NCBI GenBank assembly: GCA_900472575.1
Contig: UCIV01000018.1
Location: 269,452 to 333,451, forward strand
From: Hyphomicrobiales bacterium
Lineage (GTDB): Bacteria; Pseudomonadota; Alphaproteobacteria; Rhizobiales; Rhizobiaceae
Reading direction: 5' to 3'
Length of the DNA stretch: 64,000 nt
The position numbers and the translations under genes are program-made. The notes below the pieces were generated by a model. The model was not told the origin of the DNA, searched no databases, and worked only from the letters and a program-made list of their open reading frames with translations. Below, one piece after another: positions 53,407 through 62,858 of this stretch (the stretch's first letter is position 1; each line of letters opens with the position of its first letter).

Positions 53407-53856
53407 CTACGCGCCATGCCCCAGAAACTTATCTGCGATCGTCTCCGGCAGCCGCCGGGGCCGACCATGTTTGTTGATCACAGCGATCACCACTTTGGCA
53501 GCGATCAGCAGCGTGTCGCCACGGCGGATTTCCTGACTGAGCACCATCTTGGCGCCACCCGCCTTTTCCGTCGCTGTCGTAATCGTCAGGACATCATCCA
53601 TCCGCGCCGGTTGCTTGAAGTCGATTTCCATCCGGTGGACCACGAACACGAGACCTTCCTCATCGGCAGCCAGAAGCGCGCTCTGCTCGCATCCCAGGCA
53701 GCGCAGATAGTCAGTCCGGCCCCTTTCTAGGAAGTGCAGGTAACGCGCGTGATAGACGACGCCGGAAAAGTCCGTGTCCTCGTAATAGACGCGTTGTACG
53801 AGCCGGTGTCCGTGATCGGTCAATTCGCCGGAAAGAAGAAAATTATCACTGCTCAT
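53407..53856 (-). CDS. ybgC: Tol-Pal-associated acyl-CoA thioesterase YbgC
   Basis: A 149-residue hot-dog-fold thioesterase. HRLVQRVYYEDTDFSGVVYH contains the catalytic Asp in YEDTDFSG, followed by HYLHFLERGRTDYLR-type sequence (RYLHFLERGRTDYLR). It hydrolyses short acyl-CoA or acyl-ACP thioesters and is usually encoded beside tolQ. Here it is 960 bases upstream of tolQ. Start ATG at 53856 near the divergent sqdB promoter region. Confidence 0.92.
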   Translation of the reverse strand: MSSDNFLLSGELTDHGHRLVQRVYYEDTDFSGVVYHARYLHFLERGRTDYLRCLGCEQSALLAADEEGLVFVVHRMEIDFKQPARMDDVLTITTATEKAGGAKMVLSQEIRRGDTLLIAAKVVIAVINKHGRPRRLPETIADKFLGHGA

Positions 53857-53978
53857 GAGGCTTGCCTTGGAAAAACCTTATCGCCATCTGGATATTGGGA
53901 GCACTCTGCACCACCATTTAAAGGGCGTCATATTTCCTCCCTATCAGGAAAAGTTTAGAACACCACCGGAGATTTTTT

Positions 53979-55199
53979 ATGAAGATTGCAGTCATGGGCG
54001 GCGACGGTTTCATCGGATGGCCAACATCCCTTCACCTGTCCCATGCGGGCCATGAAGTCCATATTCTCGACAATCTTTCCCGCCGCTGGATCGATACGGA
54101 ACTCGGCGTGCAGTCTCTTACCCCGATGGACAGTATCCAGGAGCGCACCCGCATCTGGCACGCGGAGACCGGCCGCCGCATCCATTTCAATCTCATCGAT
54201 CTCGCCAAGGACTACGAACTCCTGAAGAACTGGCTTGCCGAGCATCGCCCGGATGCGATCGTGCATTTTGCCGAACAGCGCGCAGCCCCCTATTCGATGA
54301 AGAGTGACCGCCACAAGAACTACACGGTCAACAACAACGTCAACGCCACGCACAATCTCCTGAATGCGCTGGTCGAACTCGATCTCGACACCCACCTCGT
54401 CCATCTCGGCACAATGGGCGTCTATGGCTATTCGACGGTCGGCGCAGCCATCCCCGAAGGCTATCTGCCGGTCGGCATCGAGACGATGAGCGGCGAGACG
54501 GTATCCCAGGAAATTCTCTACCCGTCCAATCCCGGCTCGATCTATCACATGACCAAGTGCCTGGATCAGCTTCTCTTCCAATTCTACGCCAAGAACGACC
54601 GCATGCGGATCACCGACCTGCATCAGGGCATCGTCTGGGGCACCCATACGGCCGAGACGCGCATCCATGAACAACTGATAAATCGCTTTGATTATGACGG
54701 GGATTACGGGACGGTCTTGAATCGTTTTCTCATCCAGGCGGCAATCGGGTATCCGCTTACCGTACATGGCACCGGCGGCCAGACCCGCGCCTTCATCCAT
54801 GTTCAGGATTCGGTTCGCTGCATCGAGATCGCCCTCAACAATCCCCCTGCCCGCGGTGGCCGCGTCGAAATCTTCAACCAGATGACCGAGACCCACCGGG
54901 TCCGTGATCTGGCCGAGATGATCTCGAAGATGACCGGCGCAAAGATCGCCTGGCTGCCAAATCCGCGCAAGGAAGCACCGGAAAACGATCTCGTGGTGAA
55001 GAACGAGAAATTCATCGAACTCGGCCTCAAGCCGACAACGCTCGGCGAAGGTCTGCTGTCCGAGATCGTCGACGTTGCGAAGAAATACGCCTATCGCGTT
55101 GATCGCAGCCGCGTTCCAGCCGTCTCCGCCTGGACCAAGGACATCGCCGCCACCGTCGAACGCGACCCGGAAGGCAAGCGGCTGAAGTCGGTTTGCTAG
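53979..55199 (+). CDS. sqdB: UDP-sulfoquinovose synthase
   Basis: Makes UDP-sulfoquinovose from UDP-glucose and sulfite for the sulfolipid SQDG. The 406-residue SDR-type protein has GGDGFIGWPTSLHLS (NAD site), HFAEQRAAPYSM, the active-site Tyr-Lys in YHMTKCLDQLL, and HQGIVWGTHTAETR. These are specific to SqdB. CGGAGA precedes the ATG. First gene of sqdB-sqdD-sqdC. Confidence 0.97.
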   Translation: MKIAVMGGDGFIGWPTSLHLSHAGHEVHILDNLSRRWIDTELGVQSLTPMDSIQERTRIWHAETGRRIHFNLIDLAKDYELLKNWLAEHRPDAIVHFAEQRAAPYSMKSDRHKNYTVNNNVNATHNLLNALVELDLDTHLVHLGTMGVYGYSTVGAAIPEGYLPVGIETMSGETVSQEILYPSNPGSIYHMTKCLDQLLFQFYAKNDRMRITDLHQGIVWGTHTAETRIHEQLINRFDYDGDYGTVLNRFLIQAAIGYPLTVHGTGGQTRAFIHVQDSVRCIEIALNNPPARGGRVEIFNQMTETHRVRDLAEMISKMTGAKIAWLPNPRKEAPENDLVVKNEKFIELGLKPTTLGEGLLSEIVDVAKKYAYRVDRSRVPAVSAWTKDIAATVERDPEGKRLKSVC

Positions 55200-55222
55200 G
55201 AAACCGTATTTCGTCCTCCTCG

Positions 55223-55304
55223 TCCTCGGGTTAAACCCGAGGATGATGTACAATCCTGCCAAGGCGTATGTCATGCTTGGGACGGGCCCGAGCATGACAT
55301 ACGC
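55223..55304. repeat. Two palindromic repeats between sqdB and sqdD
   Basis: TCCTCGGGTT-A-AACCCGAGGA (55223-55243) is a perfect 10-bp palindrome, and GCGTATGTCATGCT / AGCATGACATACGC (55264-55277, 55291-55304) a perfect 14-bp one. Both look like REP-type intergenic elements seen through rhizobial genomes. They could attenuate sqdD or stabilise the mRNA. Confidence 0.75.
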
Positions 55305-55331
55305 GGCGCGCCAACAGGACCACAACAAGCC

Positions 55332-56159
55332 ATGCGGAACGCCTTCGTCACACTCGTGACCAATGCAGATTACATCATGGGCGCGACAGCACTGGTCCAC
55401 TCACTGCACCGGACCGGCACCACGGCTGACATCGTCCTTCTCCATACGGGTGCGGTTTCCCAGGAGGCTCTGGGCAATCTCAAGAGGCTCGGCTGCCGAA
55501 CCATCGAAGTCTCGCACCTTCCCCTGTCCGACGACTTCAACGAGCGCCATGCCCGCAAGAACCTGCATGGTGCCGCCCCTTTCACAAAGGGCCGCAAACC
55601 CGACTTCCACACGCCGCTCGACAATTTCTGCAAGCTTCGGCTCTGGCAACTCAAGGAATACGGCACTGTCGTTTTCCTTGATGCAGACGTGATCGTGCTG
55701 AAGAACATCGACAAGCTGTTCGATTATCCGGAATTTTCCGCAGCCCCGAATGTCTACGAGAGCCTTGCCGATTTCCACCGGCTCAATTCCGGCGTCTTCG
55801 TCGCAAAACCGTCCGCCGAAACCTTCGAGCGCATGCTTGCAGCCCTCGACCAACCCGGCGCCTTCTGGCGGCGGACCGACCAGACCTTTCTCGAAAGCTT
55901 CTTCCCAGACTGGCACGGCCTACCGATCACCATGAACATGCTGCAATATGTCTGGTTCAATATGCCAGCTTTGTGGGATTGGAAAAGTGTCGCCATCCTG
56001 CATTACCAGTATGAGAAGCCATGGGAGACGGACCATCCCAAGGCAGAAGTGCTGCGTCCGCTGATCGACCTCTGGCAGGCCTTTCATGACGGCAGGAACA
56101 TCCCCGATACCAGCACCCTACCCGGCCCACAGCTCTCCAATCCCGGAGATGTGGCGTGA
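55332..56159 (+). CDS. sqdD: Glycosyltransferase family 8 (sulfolipid synthesis)
   Basis: A 275-residue GT8 enzyme. VVFLDADVIVLKNIDKLFDYPEF includes the DAD metal motif, and it starts MRNAFVTLVTNADYIMGATALVHSL, as in SqdD of Rhodobacter and Sinorhizobium, where SqdD is needed for sulfolipid synthesis, probably as a sulfoquinovosyltransferase. The order sqdB-sqdD-sqdC matches the known operon. Stop overlaps the sqdC start. Confidence 0.88.
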   Translation: MRNAFVTLVTNADYIMGATALVHSLHRTGTTADIVLLHTGAVSQEALGNLKRLGCRTIEVSHLPLSDDFNERHARKNLHGAAPFTKGRKPDFHTPLDNFCKLRLWQLKEYGTVVFLDADVIVLKNIDKLFDYPEFSAAPNVYESLADFHRLNSGVFVAKPSAETFERMLAALDQPGAFWRRTDQTFLESFFPDWHGLPITMNMLQYVWFNMPALWDWKSVAILHYQYEKPWETDHPKAEVLRPLIDLWQAFHDGRNIPDTSTLPGPQLSNPGDVA

Positions 56160-57037
56160 GGGTTCTGGTTTCCGGCGGCACAGGTCTTGTCGGCCGCTAT
56201 ATCATTGAAGGCCTTCTGTCGGCAGGATATGCCGTCACAGTTGGCGCCCGCAAACCACCTCCGGCAGGTTTCTTCTCACAGCCGGCTGATTTCCGTCCGC
56301 TGCACCTTGATCCCAAACTCAATCAGTCCGGCACATTCGAAGGCATCGACGCCTTTATCCATGCAGCTTTCGATCACCTTCCGGGAAAATACCGGGGTGG
56401 TGAAGGCAAGGATCCGAAGCGCTTCCGGCGTCTGAATCTCGACGGCTCGGTCAAACTTTTCGAGACGGCGAAAAAGACAGGCGTACAGCGAGCCGTATTT
56501 CTCTCCAGCCGCGCCGTTTATGATGGTCTCGAAATAGGCACGGTCCTCACGGAAGATCTGGCGCTCTCACCGACATCCCTTTACGGCGAGATCAAGCTCG
56601 CTTGTGAGCATGCGCTGAGCACCTTATCCGGCCAGGATTTCGTCACCGCATCGCTGCGCGCCACCGGCATCTATGGAGAATTCCGTCCAAATAAATGGGA
56701 TGATCTCATCGCCGATACGCTTGTCGGCAAACCGGTTGCGCCACGTGCAGGCACGGAGGTCCACGGAGCAGATGTCGCCCAGGCTGTCCAGCTCATGCTG
56801 ACAATGGACGCTTATTCGATAAGTGCGCAGAGCTTCAACATCTCGGACATCACAGTCGATACGCGAACAATCCTGGAAAGACTGGGGCTTTCGGCCCAGC
56901 TGGTTGCCTTCGCGACACTCTCTGCGAACGCGATGGCTACCGAAAAGATCCGCCGCATGGGCTGGCGGCCCGGAGGAATGCGGCGGTTCGACGAAACCAT
57001 GGCGATACTGGCTCACCAGATTGAGGAGGATCACTAA
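56156..57037 (+). CDS. sqdC: NAD-dependent epimerase/reductase (sulfolipid synthesis, SqdC-like)
   Basis: A 293-residue extended SDR-type protein with a start MRVLVSGGTGLVGRYIIEGLL (NAD fold), a Ser in AVFLSSRAVYDG and Tyr-Lys in TSLYGEIKLACEHAL. SqdC of R. sphaeroides is a reductase-like protein whose loss leads to sulfoquinovosyl-dihydroxyacetone. The start is GTG overlapping the sqdD stop by four bases. Annotated by operon place and SDR fold; a similar epimerase in other operons is possible. Confidence 0.82.
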   Translation: MRVLVSGGTGLVGRYIIEGLLSAGYAVTVGARKPPPAGFFSQPADFRPLHLDPKLNQSGTFEGIDAFIHAAFDHLPGKYRGGEGKDPKRFRRLNLDGSVKLFETAKKTGVQRAVFLSSRAVYDGLEIGTVLTEDLALSPTSLYGEIKLACEHALSTLSGQDFVTASLRATGIYGEFRPNKWDDLIADTLVGKPVAPRAGTEVHGADVAQAVQLMLTMDAYSISAQSFNISDITVDTRTILERLGLSAQLVAFATLSANAMATEKIRRMGWRPGGMRRFDETMAILAHQIEEDH

Positions 57038-57426
57038 TGATGTGAAGCATGCCGCTGGACATTGCCGTCTCGGCCATGACGGCTCGGCTGTTTCTCCCTT
57101 TTCTTCGCCTCGATGGCCTTGGCCTGCTCTTCCGCCCATTTCTGCCCGGCATCGCCGCCCCATAGGAGCCACGCGATGTACCCGGTGGAAGGCTCTTCAT
57201 CATCACCGAAATTCTCGGCGCGCTTGTCGACCTTGTGGCGGGCGAAATAGCTGACCATTCTCTTGACAGTAAGATCGGAGAGCGACTTGCGATGCTGGAG
57301 ATCGCGGGCGCGCGCAATGCCAACAGTGGTGCCGCCGCGCCGGAACTTAGCCCTGAGTTTCAGCCCTTTTTCAGCAGCAGCAGCCACGTCCGCCGGCGGA
57401 CGATTGTCGAAATCCTTATCAGCCAT
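57034..57426 (-). CDS. Conserved small basic protein, unknown function
   Basis: A 130-residue hydrophilic protein. KGLKLRAKFRRGGTTVGIARARDL, VKRMVSYFARHKVDKRAENF and GYIAWLLWGGDAGQKWAEEQ are conserved motifs that I associate with a family common in rhizobia and some phages. The last 40 residues are Lys/Arg/His-rich, so nucleic-acid contact is plausible. It overlaps the DUF2945 gene by eight bases and is translationally coupled. Function unknown. Confidence 0.75.
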   Translation of the reverse strand: MADKDFDNRPPADVAAAAEKGLKLRAKFRRGGTTVGIARARDLQHRKSLSDLTVKRMVSYFARHKVDKRAENFGDDEEPSTGYIAWLLWGGDAGQKWAEEQAKAIEAKKREKQPSRHGRDGNVQRHASHH

Positions 57427-57640
57427 GGCTCTTTTTCACCTCCGACTGACTTTTCAGAACGCGGTCTCCATCATCCTGTTTGATCAGGAATGCCGGTTCC
57501 GTGTGTTCCGCCTTGCGCTTGATCGTCTTTCCCTTGATCCGGCGCTCTACGTCCTCGGTGAATTTCTGGGTGACCTTACCCTCTGCCTTGGAGCGACCCC
57601 ATTTCCATTCGACTTCATTTCCGACTTGGATTTTCTGCAT
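57419..57640 (-). CDS. DUF2945 family protein
   Basis: A 73-residue protein with a Tudor/SH3-like core: VGNEVEWKWGRSKAEGKVTQKF, FTEDVERRIKGKTIKRKAEHT, PAFLIKQDDGDRVLKSQSEV. DUF2945 (HVA1 family) proteins have no proven role. It is 53 bases after the NUDIX gene and overlaps the next gene. Confidence 0.85.
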   Translation of the reverse strand: MQKIQVGNEVEWKWGRSKAEGKVTQKFTEDVERRIKGKTIKRKAEHTEPAFLIKQDDGDRVLKSQSEVKKSHG

Positions 57641-57693
57641 GCATGGCTCCTTTCTCCCTTGGGAAACTCGAGGAGCCGGATGATGTTCCGAAA

Positions 57694-58221
57694 TCAGCTC
57701 TTCAGATCGAGGTCGCCATCCCGTTGAACGACATGATGCGGCGAAGTCGGCAGATTTTCGATCTCTTCAGCGATGAAATAGGGTGGGATATCGAGAGCCT
57801 TGAGCGCATCCCTGGTCGCCGGAACCCATTTGAACTCAAGTTCATGCGTATCGACCACACGATGCACGATATCGCTCGGATGAAACGGAAAGCTTTCCGG
57901 CAGCTCCATCCGGTAATAAAAGCCGAGTTCGTGCCAGTCCTTGCCTTCGTAATGAAAAAAGTTCTCCGCAACCCAAAGCAGCGGCCCGACGTCAGCCGTG
58001 GCGCCAAGCTCTTCGACCATCTCGCGTTTCAGTGTCTCTTGCGAGGTCTCGCCCATCTCGGCACGCCCGCCTGGAAACGTCCAGAAGCTTTCATGAATGG
58101 CACGATGCACCAGCACATGCCCGTCGCGAAACGCCAGCCCGGCAATGCGCATCTGAAAAATGCGCTTCGGCTTGAACTTCATCCGGATGCGAAGATCCTG
58201 CAGCTTGTCCTTTTTACTCAT
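57694..58221 (-). CDS. NUDIX hydrolase
   Basis: A 175-residue pyrophosphohydrolase with a complete Nudix box, [27 protein letters not shown] (start [14 protein letters not shown], end REMVEELG). It likely hydrolyses a nucleoside diphosphate derivative; exact substrate unknown. The ATG overlaps the ruvB stop by eight bases, so it is the fourth gene of the repair operon. Confidence 0.92.
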   Translation of the reverse strand: MSKKDKLQDLRIRMKFKPKRIFQMRIAGLAFRDGHVLVHRAIHESFWTFPGGRAEMGETSQETLKREMVEELGATADVGPLLWVAENFFHYEGKDWHELGFYYRMELPESFPFHPSDIVHRVVDTHELEFKWVPATRDALKALDIPPYFIAEEIENLPTSPHHVVQRDGDLDLKS

Positions 58222-59254
58222 CTTCCAGGCTCATGCGAAACTGCGCCGCTTCCATATCCTTCGGCGGCTGCAGGCCGAGATGTTTCCACGCAACGGCGGT
58301 CAGCACGCGACCGCGCGGCGTGCGCTGGATAAAACCCTGCTGGATCATATAGGGCTCGATAATGTCCTCAATCGCGTCGCGAGGCTCCGAAAGAGCGGCT
58401 GCTATCGTCTCGATCCCGACCGGCCCGCCGGCAAAATTCACCGCGATCATGTTGAGATAGCGCTTGTCGAGCTGGTCGAAACCGGCATGATCAACATTGA
58501 GACGGATGAGCGCCTCATCCGCAATCTCCTTGGTCACGGCCTCCGCGCGGGCCACCTCGGCAAAATCGCGCACGCGACGCAAAAGACGTCCGGCGATCCG
58601 CGGCGTCCCGCGTGCCCGGCGGGCAATCTCGCGGGCACCGTCATCCGTCATTTTAAGTCCCATCAACCGCGCGCCGCGGCGCACGATGCCTTCCAGCTCC
58701 TCGACGGTATAGAAGGACAGACGCACCGGAATACCGAAGCGATCGCGCAGCGGCGTGGTCAGAAGGCCGATACGGGTGGTGGCGGCAACCAGCGTGAATT
58801 TCGAAAGATCGATCTTCACCGAACGCGCCGCCGGCCCCTCGCCGATGATCAGGTCGAGCTGAAAGTCTTCCATGGCAGGATAAAGAATTTCCTCGACCGC
58901 CGGGTTTAGCCGATGGATTTCGTCGATGAACAGAACGTCGCGTTCTTCGAGATTGGTCAAAAGCGCCGCAAGATCTCCCGCCTTGGCAATGACCGGGCCG
59001 GAGGTCGATCGAAAATTGACGCCGAGTTCCTTCGCCATGATCTGCGCCAGCGTCGTCTTTCCCAGTCCCGGCGGGCCGACAAACAGGACATGGTCCAGCG
59101 CCTCGCCACGGTTCTTCGCTGCCTCGATAAAGATCTTCAGATTGGCGCGGGCTTCTGCCTGTCCGCTAAACTCGTCCAGCGATTGGGGGCGCAAAGCCGT
59201 ATCAAGATCTTCGCCCCGCTTTTCCGGCGAGATGAGGCGGGTTTCGTCAGTCAT
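58214..59254 (-). CDS. ruvB: Holliday junction branch migration ATPase RuvB
   Basis: A 346-residue hexameric motor. Motifs are [21 protein letters not shown] (Walker A), [15 protein letters not shown] (Walker B), [17 protein letters not shown] (sensor 1) and a C-terminal winged helix ([22 protein letters not shown]). It drives branch migration with RuvA. 71 bases after ruvA. Confidence 0.98.
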   Translation of the reverse strand: MTDETRLISPEKRGEDLDTALRPQSLDEFSGQAEARANLKIFIEAAKNRGEALDHVLFVGPPGLGKTTLAQIMAKELGVNFRSTSGPVIAKAGDLAALLTNLEERDVLFIDEIHRLNPAVEEILYPAMEDFQLDLIIGEGPAARSVKIDLSKFTLVAATTRIGLLTTPLRDRFGIPVRLSFYTVEELEGIVRRGARLMGLKMTDDGAREIARRARGTPRIAGRLLRRVRDFAEVARAEAVTKEIADEALIRLNVDHAGFDQLDKRYLNMIAVNFAGGPVGIETIAAALSEPRDAIEDIIEPYMIQQGFIQRTPRGRVLTAVAWKHLGLQPPKDMEAAQFRMSLEDE

Positions 59255-59325
59255 AAGGTATTTCCGTTCGAACCAGTTATCCAGTCAATACACGACATGG
59301 ACAAAATACGCAGCCGCGATAGCCG

Positions 59326-59940
59326 TTAACGTGAGAGTTCCTTTAGCCCCAGCCGGATCAGCTTGGCGCTGTCCGCCTCCTCACCTGCAGTTTTCAGCGC
59401 CGCAGCCACAGCATTGGCCGCCTGATCGCGCGAATAACCGAGATTGGTCAGCGCCGAAACGGCATCGGAGATAGGTGCGGAGGCGACGCCCTCGCCAATT
59501 TCCTGCTTCAGGCCGATATTGGCGGAGGCTTCACCCGCAAAGGCCGGCGCTTTGTTCTTCAACTCGGTGACAATGCGCACCGCCACCTTGGGGCCGACAC
59601 CCGGCGCACGCGAAACCGCGGTCTTGTCCTGCAGCGCGATCGCATTGGCGAGCTCACCCGGTGTCAACGTCGAAAGAACGGCAAGCGCCACCTTCGAACC
59701 GACGCCCTGTACGCTCTGCAACAGACCGAACCATTCGCGTTCCAGCGCCGAGACGAAACCGAACAGCTTCAGCTGATCCTCGCGCACATAGGTCTCGATG
59801 AACAGGATTGCCGCCTCGCCGACATTCAGCCGCGACAGCGTGCGCGACGAGCAGAAGGCTTCGTAACAGACACCATGCACGTCAACGAGCACATGGTCCG
59901 TTCCGATCTCGTCGATAGTGCCTTTAAGCTTGCCGATCAT
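59326..59940 (-). CDS. ruvA: Holliday junction DNA-binding protein RuvA
   Basis: A 204-residue protein that binds the four-way junction. [33 protein letters not shown], HhH motifs [14 protein letters not shown] and [16 protein letters not shown], and a C-terminal UBA-like domain ([22 protein letters not shown]). Its ATG overlaps the vapC-like stop by three bases, an unusual coupling. Confidence 0.98.
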   Translation of the reverse strand: MIGKLKGTIDEIGTDHVLVDVHGVCYEAFCSSRTLSRLNVGEAAILFIETYVREDQLKLFGFVSALEREWFGLLQSVQGVGSKVALAVLSTLTPGELANAIALQDKTAVSRAPGVGPKVAVRIVTELKNKAPAFAGEASANIGLKQEIGEGVASAPISDAVSALTNLGYSRDQAANAVAAALKTAGEEADSAKLIRLGLKELSR

Positions 59941-60368
59941 GTCTGTTTTCCTGAAAGAGGGTGCGTGTCGGGCGCGATCAGATCGATACCCGGAAAATAG
60001 CGGCGATAGCCGGATGGATCGCGCGTCAGCAATGTATATCCACGGATCGTCGCATGCGCGCCGATGAGGAAATCCGGCAATACGCGATCACGCTGTCCGT
60101 CTGCCGACCCATATCGGCGAAAGGCATAAGAGGCTGCGAATGCAGCAGACCAAGGCAGGTTATCACGAATAAACTGGTTGCGCGGCAAAAGCGCATCCAC
60201 GGTTTCCAGCTCATCGTATCGGTAGGAGAATTCCGAAAAGATGATCTGATTGATCACCACGCTGCCGCGCGCCATCGCCGCCAGCAGCTGCCGACGCGAC
60301 CACTCGAGCCAATGTGGATCTCGCACGGCAAGGTCTACGAGAATATTGGTATCGATGAGAGTTGCCAT
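59937..60368 (-). CDS. VapC-like PIN domain toxin
   Basis: A 143-residue PIN-domain protein. Acidic catalytic residues are the Asp in LIDTNILVD, Glu in IIFSEFSYR, Asp in [12 protein letters not shown] and Asp in [13 protein letters not shown], the full quartet. VapC toxins cleave tRNA or rRNA when free of VapB. It follows the AbrB-type gene by four bases and its stop overlaps the ruvA start. Confidence 0.92.
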   Translation of the reverse strand: MATLIDTNILVDLAVRDPHWLEWSRRQLLAAMARGSVVINQIIFSEFSYRYDELETVDALLPRNQFIRDNLPWSAAFAASYAFRRYGSADGQRDRVLPDFLIGAHATIRGYTLLTRDPSGYRRYFPGIDLIAPDTHPLSGKQT

Positions 60369-60372
60369 GCCG

Positions 60373-60624
60373 TTATCGATCGCGCGTTATACGCATCAGT
60401 TCGTCGGCATCGATGGACTGGTCACCAGTCCCGCCCAGTTCTTCAAGCGTGGCGATGAAACGATCAAGCCGCGCACGGTCCGCGTCTGCAGTGGTTCCAT
60501 GCTTGGGTGTCAGGGTAATCACACCACCTTCCAAACCGAAGATTACCTCACTGTTCGGCTCTATGCCGACCAGCTCGCGAAGATCCCGTGGTATGGTCAC
60601 CTGCCCTTTCGATGTTACACGCAT
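60373..60624 (-). CDS. AbrB/MazE-type antitoxin (VapB-like)
   Basis: An 83-residue protein with the swapped-hairpin AbrB fold (MRVTSKGQVTIPRDLRELVG then SEVIFGLEGGVITLTPK) and an acidic C-terminal tail (ARLDRFIATLEELG, SIDADELMRITRDR) that should block VapC. It likely represses its own promoter in the 69-base gap to ruvC. Paired with the VapC-like gene. Confidence 0.92.
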   Translation of the reverse strand: MRVTSKGQVTIPRDLRELVGIEPNSEVIFGLEGGVITLTPKHGTTADADRARLDRFIATLEELGGTGDQSIDADELMRITRDR

Positions 60625-60693
60625 GACCTGCTCTCCTTTGAGTAAGAAAATATCTTACCTAGAGAACAAGTCAAGAACAAACCTATTGAGCGG

Positions 60694-61203
60694 TTATCCG
60701 GCCAACGCCTGACGCATACGATTTCCGCCACGGTTATGGGCGTGGCAGATGGCAATGGCGAGAGCATCAGCAGCATCGTCACCCTTGAACTCGACCTTGG
60801 GCATCAGGATCTTCAGCATCATGTGGATCTGTTTCTTATCGCCGTGGCCGACGCCGATCACCGATTTTTTCACAGCATTCGGCGCATATTCCGAAACAGG
60901 CAGTCCGGCACGAGCAGGCACCAGCATCACGACGCCGCGTGCCTGACCAAGCTTCAGCGTCGCGACCGCATCCTTGTTGACGAAAGTCTGTTCGACCGCC
61001 GCCTCGTCCGGCTTGTAGGCATGTACGACCTCGGCAAGCCCGTCATGCAGCTGGCACAGGCGCGAAGCGAGATCCAGATCCCCATCCGAAGTCACCGTAC
61101 CTGAGGCGACGAACTTCAGGCTGTTGCCGATCGTGTCGATCACACCCCAGCCGGTGCGCCGAAGTCCGGGATCGATGCCGATGATTCGAATGATGTCTGC
61201 CAT
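60694..61203 (-). CDS. ruvC: Crossover junction endodeoxyribonuclease RuvC
   Basis: A 169-residue Holliday junction resolvase. The acidic catalytic residues are Asp in [14 protein letters not shown], Glu in [13 protein letters not shown] and Asp pair in [15 protein letters not shown]. First in the ruv operon. ATG at 61203 is used. Separated from ruvA by the VapBC pair. Confidence 0.98.
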   Translation of the reverse strand: MADIIRIIGIDPGLRRTGWGVIDTIGNSLKFVASGTVTSDGDLDLASRLCQLHDGLAEVVHAYKPDEAAVEQTFVNKDAVATLKLGQARGVVMLVPARAGLPVSEYAPNAVKKSVIGVGHGDKKQIHMMLKILMPKVEFKGDDAADALAIAICHAHNRGGNRMRQALAG

Positions 61204-61384
61204 GCCTCACCCTACCTTCACCCGCCCTTGATAGCCATTGAAATATGAACAAAACAGAAACATCGAATTTCAACTGGTTAACGCGTCGCTAACCATATGT
61301 CGCTCTACTGATATGACCTGTGCAACGACGGCGGATTTTCCGCGTTCTGGGTGTTCTCGAATGATACGAGAGGGAGAGAGGGCG

Positions 61385-62755
61385 ATGTCTCAACGCCAAA
61401 GCTTGTTCATGAAGATCACGGCTCTTCTGCTAGTGCAGAATGGCCTGCTGGCAGTGATCGCATCCACTTTTTCTCCGGGAATGTCCCCCGCCATGACAGT
61501 ACTTCTGGCAGCGGGCGTCGTTGGTTTCTCAATGGCGACGGCTATGATGGCCACCCGCATTGCCGGCGCTCATGAAACAAGACCGGCCTCGACCAGACTA
61601 TTGCTTGGTGCGGCACCTGAAAATGCGATCACATCCGGTTTAGGCCCGCTGCCAAAGTCTTCAGAACCAAAAACTTCTCCTGAACGCCTCAATCCGGCCA
61701 TCCCCCGCTTGGTTGGGTTGAGGACTATTGACCAGCAGCATGGAATAGCAGGCAACGATCGCCAGAAGGCTTCGGAAGAAGCGCTCAGCGCCTTGGATGC
61801 CGGTTTGCGTCGCCTCGCGACAGGCGACCTTTCCGTCACTCTCGACACTCCCTTCTCGGATGGCTTCGAAGGATTGCGCGGTGATTTCAACAAGGCAGTC
61901 AATTCGCTCAACGAAAGCCTGACAACCATCATCACTTCGGCGAGCACCCTGCATGGAGAATGCGCCGAGGCGCGTATCCGGCTGGCGCAGGAGCGTTCGA
62001 TGATACCGGATGAAGTTCCTGCTCTTTCGGTTGCCGGCAATGGCCTGCGTGATATCGCGGATCTCCTGCGTGAACAGGATGCGGCGTTGAGAGAGATCGC
62101 CACAATCGCTGCCAATGCCAAGACCTATTGGCAACAAAGCCACGAAACCGTTTCGCAGGAGGCCAAGGCATCTGAAAGCATGCGCGACTCAGAGAAACAG
62201 GTTGGAGAGATCGCTGCGCTGATGCGCGACATGGCATTCCGCACCAACATGCTTTCCGTCAGCGCCAGCGTTGCGGCAGCAAACATGGCCGGCCCCCAGG
62301 AAACGCTGCCGGCTTTCGCAGCCGAGTTGCGCAATATGGCCGAAACAAGCGCGGCAGCAGCAAAGCAGGCTTCGCTTCTGGAACGCGACGTCACTCTCTG
62401 CCTCCAGCAAGCGCGCACCCAGACGGGTCGTATCCTGCAGCAGGAACAGCATCTGCACGAGAGTTTCGAGACGATCGGCGACAAGCTCACGTTAATCTCG
62501 GAAGCTTCGACGATGTCGTCAGATATCGTTGCCCGCAGCGGCGTCATTCTGGACGGGTCACTCAAGCATGCCAGCCAGCGCCGCTCGCTCGACCATATGC
62601 TGGAGACGGCGCTAGAACGCCTGGCGCAGGAGCTTGCGGTGATCAATAGGCATTGCGGACGCTTCATCCATATCACCGTTCTTCACGATGACCACACACC
62701 GCCAGACACCAGCCCGCCCCACCACCGCAGCCATCTGAAGTTAGTGAAGACGTAA
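61385..62755 (+). CDS. Degenerate methyl-accepting chemotaxis-like membrane protein
   Basis: A 456-residue protein with two N-terminal membrane segments ([20 protein letters not shown] and [20 protein letters not shown]) separated by only a short loop, so no sensor domain. A HAMP-like part ([40 protein letters not shown]) leads to a long coiled coil that resembles an MCP signalling region ([34 protein letters not shown]) but lacks a clear MCP hairpin tip such as EIxxIVxxIxxIAxQTNLLALN. RBS GGAGAGAG precedes the ATG at 61385. It may be a non-chemotactic or decayed signalling protein. Confidence 0.75.
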   Translation: MSQRQSLFMKITALLLVQNGLLAVIASTFSPGMSPAMTVLLAAGVVGFSMATAMMATRIAGAHETRPASTRLLLGAAPENAITSGLGPLPKSSEPKTSPERLNPAIPRLVGLRTIDQQHGIAGNDRQKASEEALSALDAGLRRLATGDLSVTLDTPFSDGFEGLRGDFNKAVNSLNESLTTIITSASTLHGECAEARIRLAQERSMIPDEVPALSVAGNGLRDIADLLREQDAALREIATIAANAKTYWQQSHETVSQEAKASESMRDSEKQVGEIAALMRDMAFRTNMLSVSASVAAANMAGPQETLPAFAAELRNMAETSAAAAKQASLLERDVTLCLQQARTQTGRILQQEQHLHESFETIGDKLTLISEASTMSSDIVARSGVILDGSLKHASQRRSLDHMLETALERLAQELAVINRHCGRFIHITVLHDDHTPPDTSPPHHRSHLKLVKT

Positions 62756-62756
62756 A

Positions 62757-62814
62757 AGCGGAACCGCCTGCTCATGCTTTTCTGCGCGAAAGGGTCGCAT
62801 CGGCGGTTCCGGCT
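62757..62814 (+). terminator. Long palindrome after the chemoreceptor-like gene
   Basis: GGAACCGCC (62760-62768) and GGCGGTTCC (62802-62810) are perfect 9-bp arms with a 33-base loop, just after the stop. No U-run, so it may be a terminator or a transcript-stabilising hairpin. Confidence 0.5.
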
Positions 62815-62858
62815 CCCTAGATAGGAACGACAGAATTGTTCCTTTCCAAGGTAGATCC

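Noticed and set aside
53955..55400. 481-codon minus-strand ORF opposite sqdB
   Set aside because: SqdB motifs are unambiguous on the plus strand.
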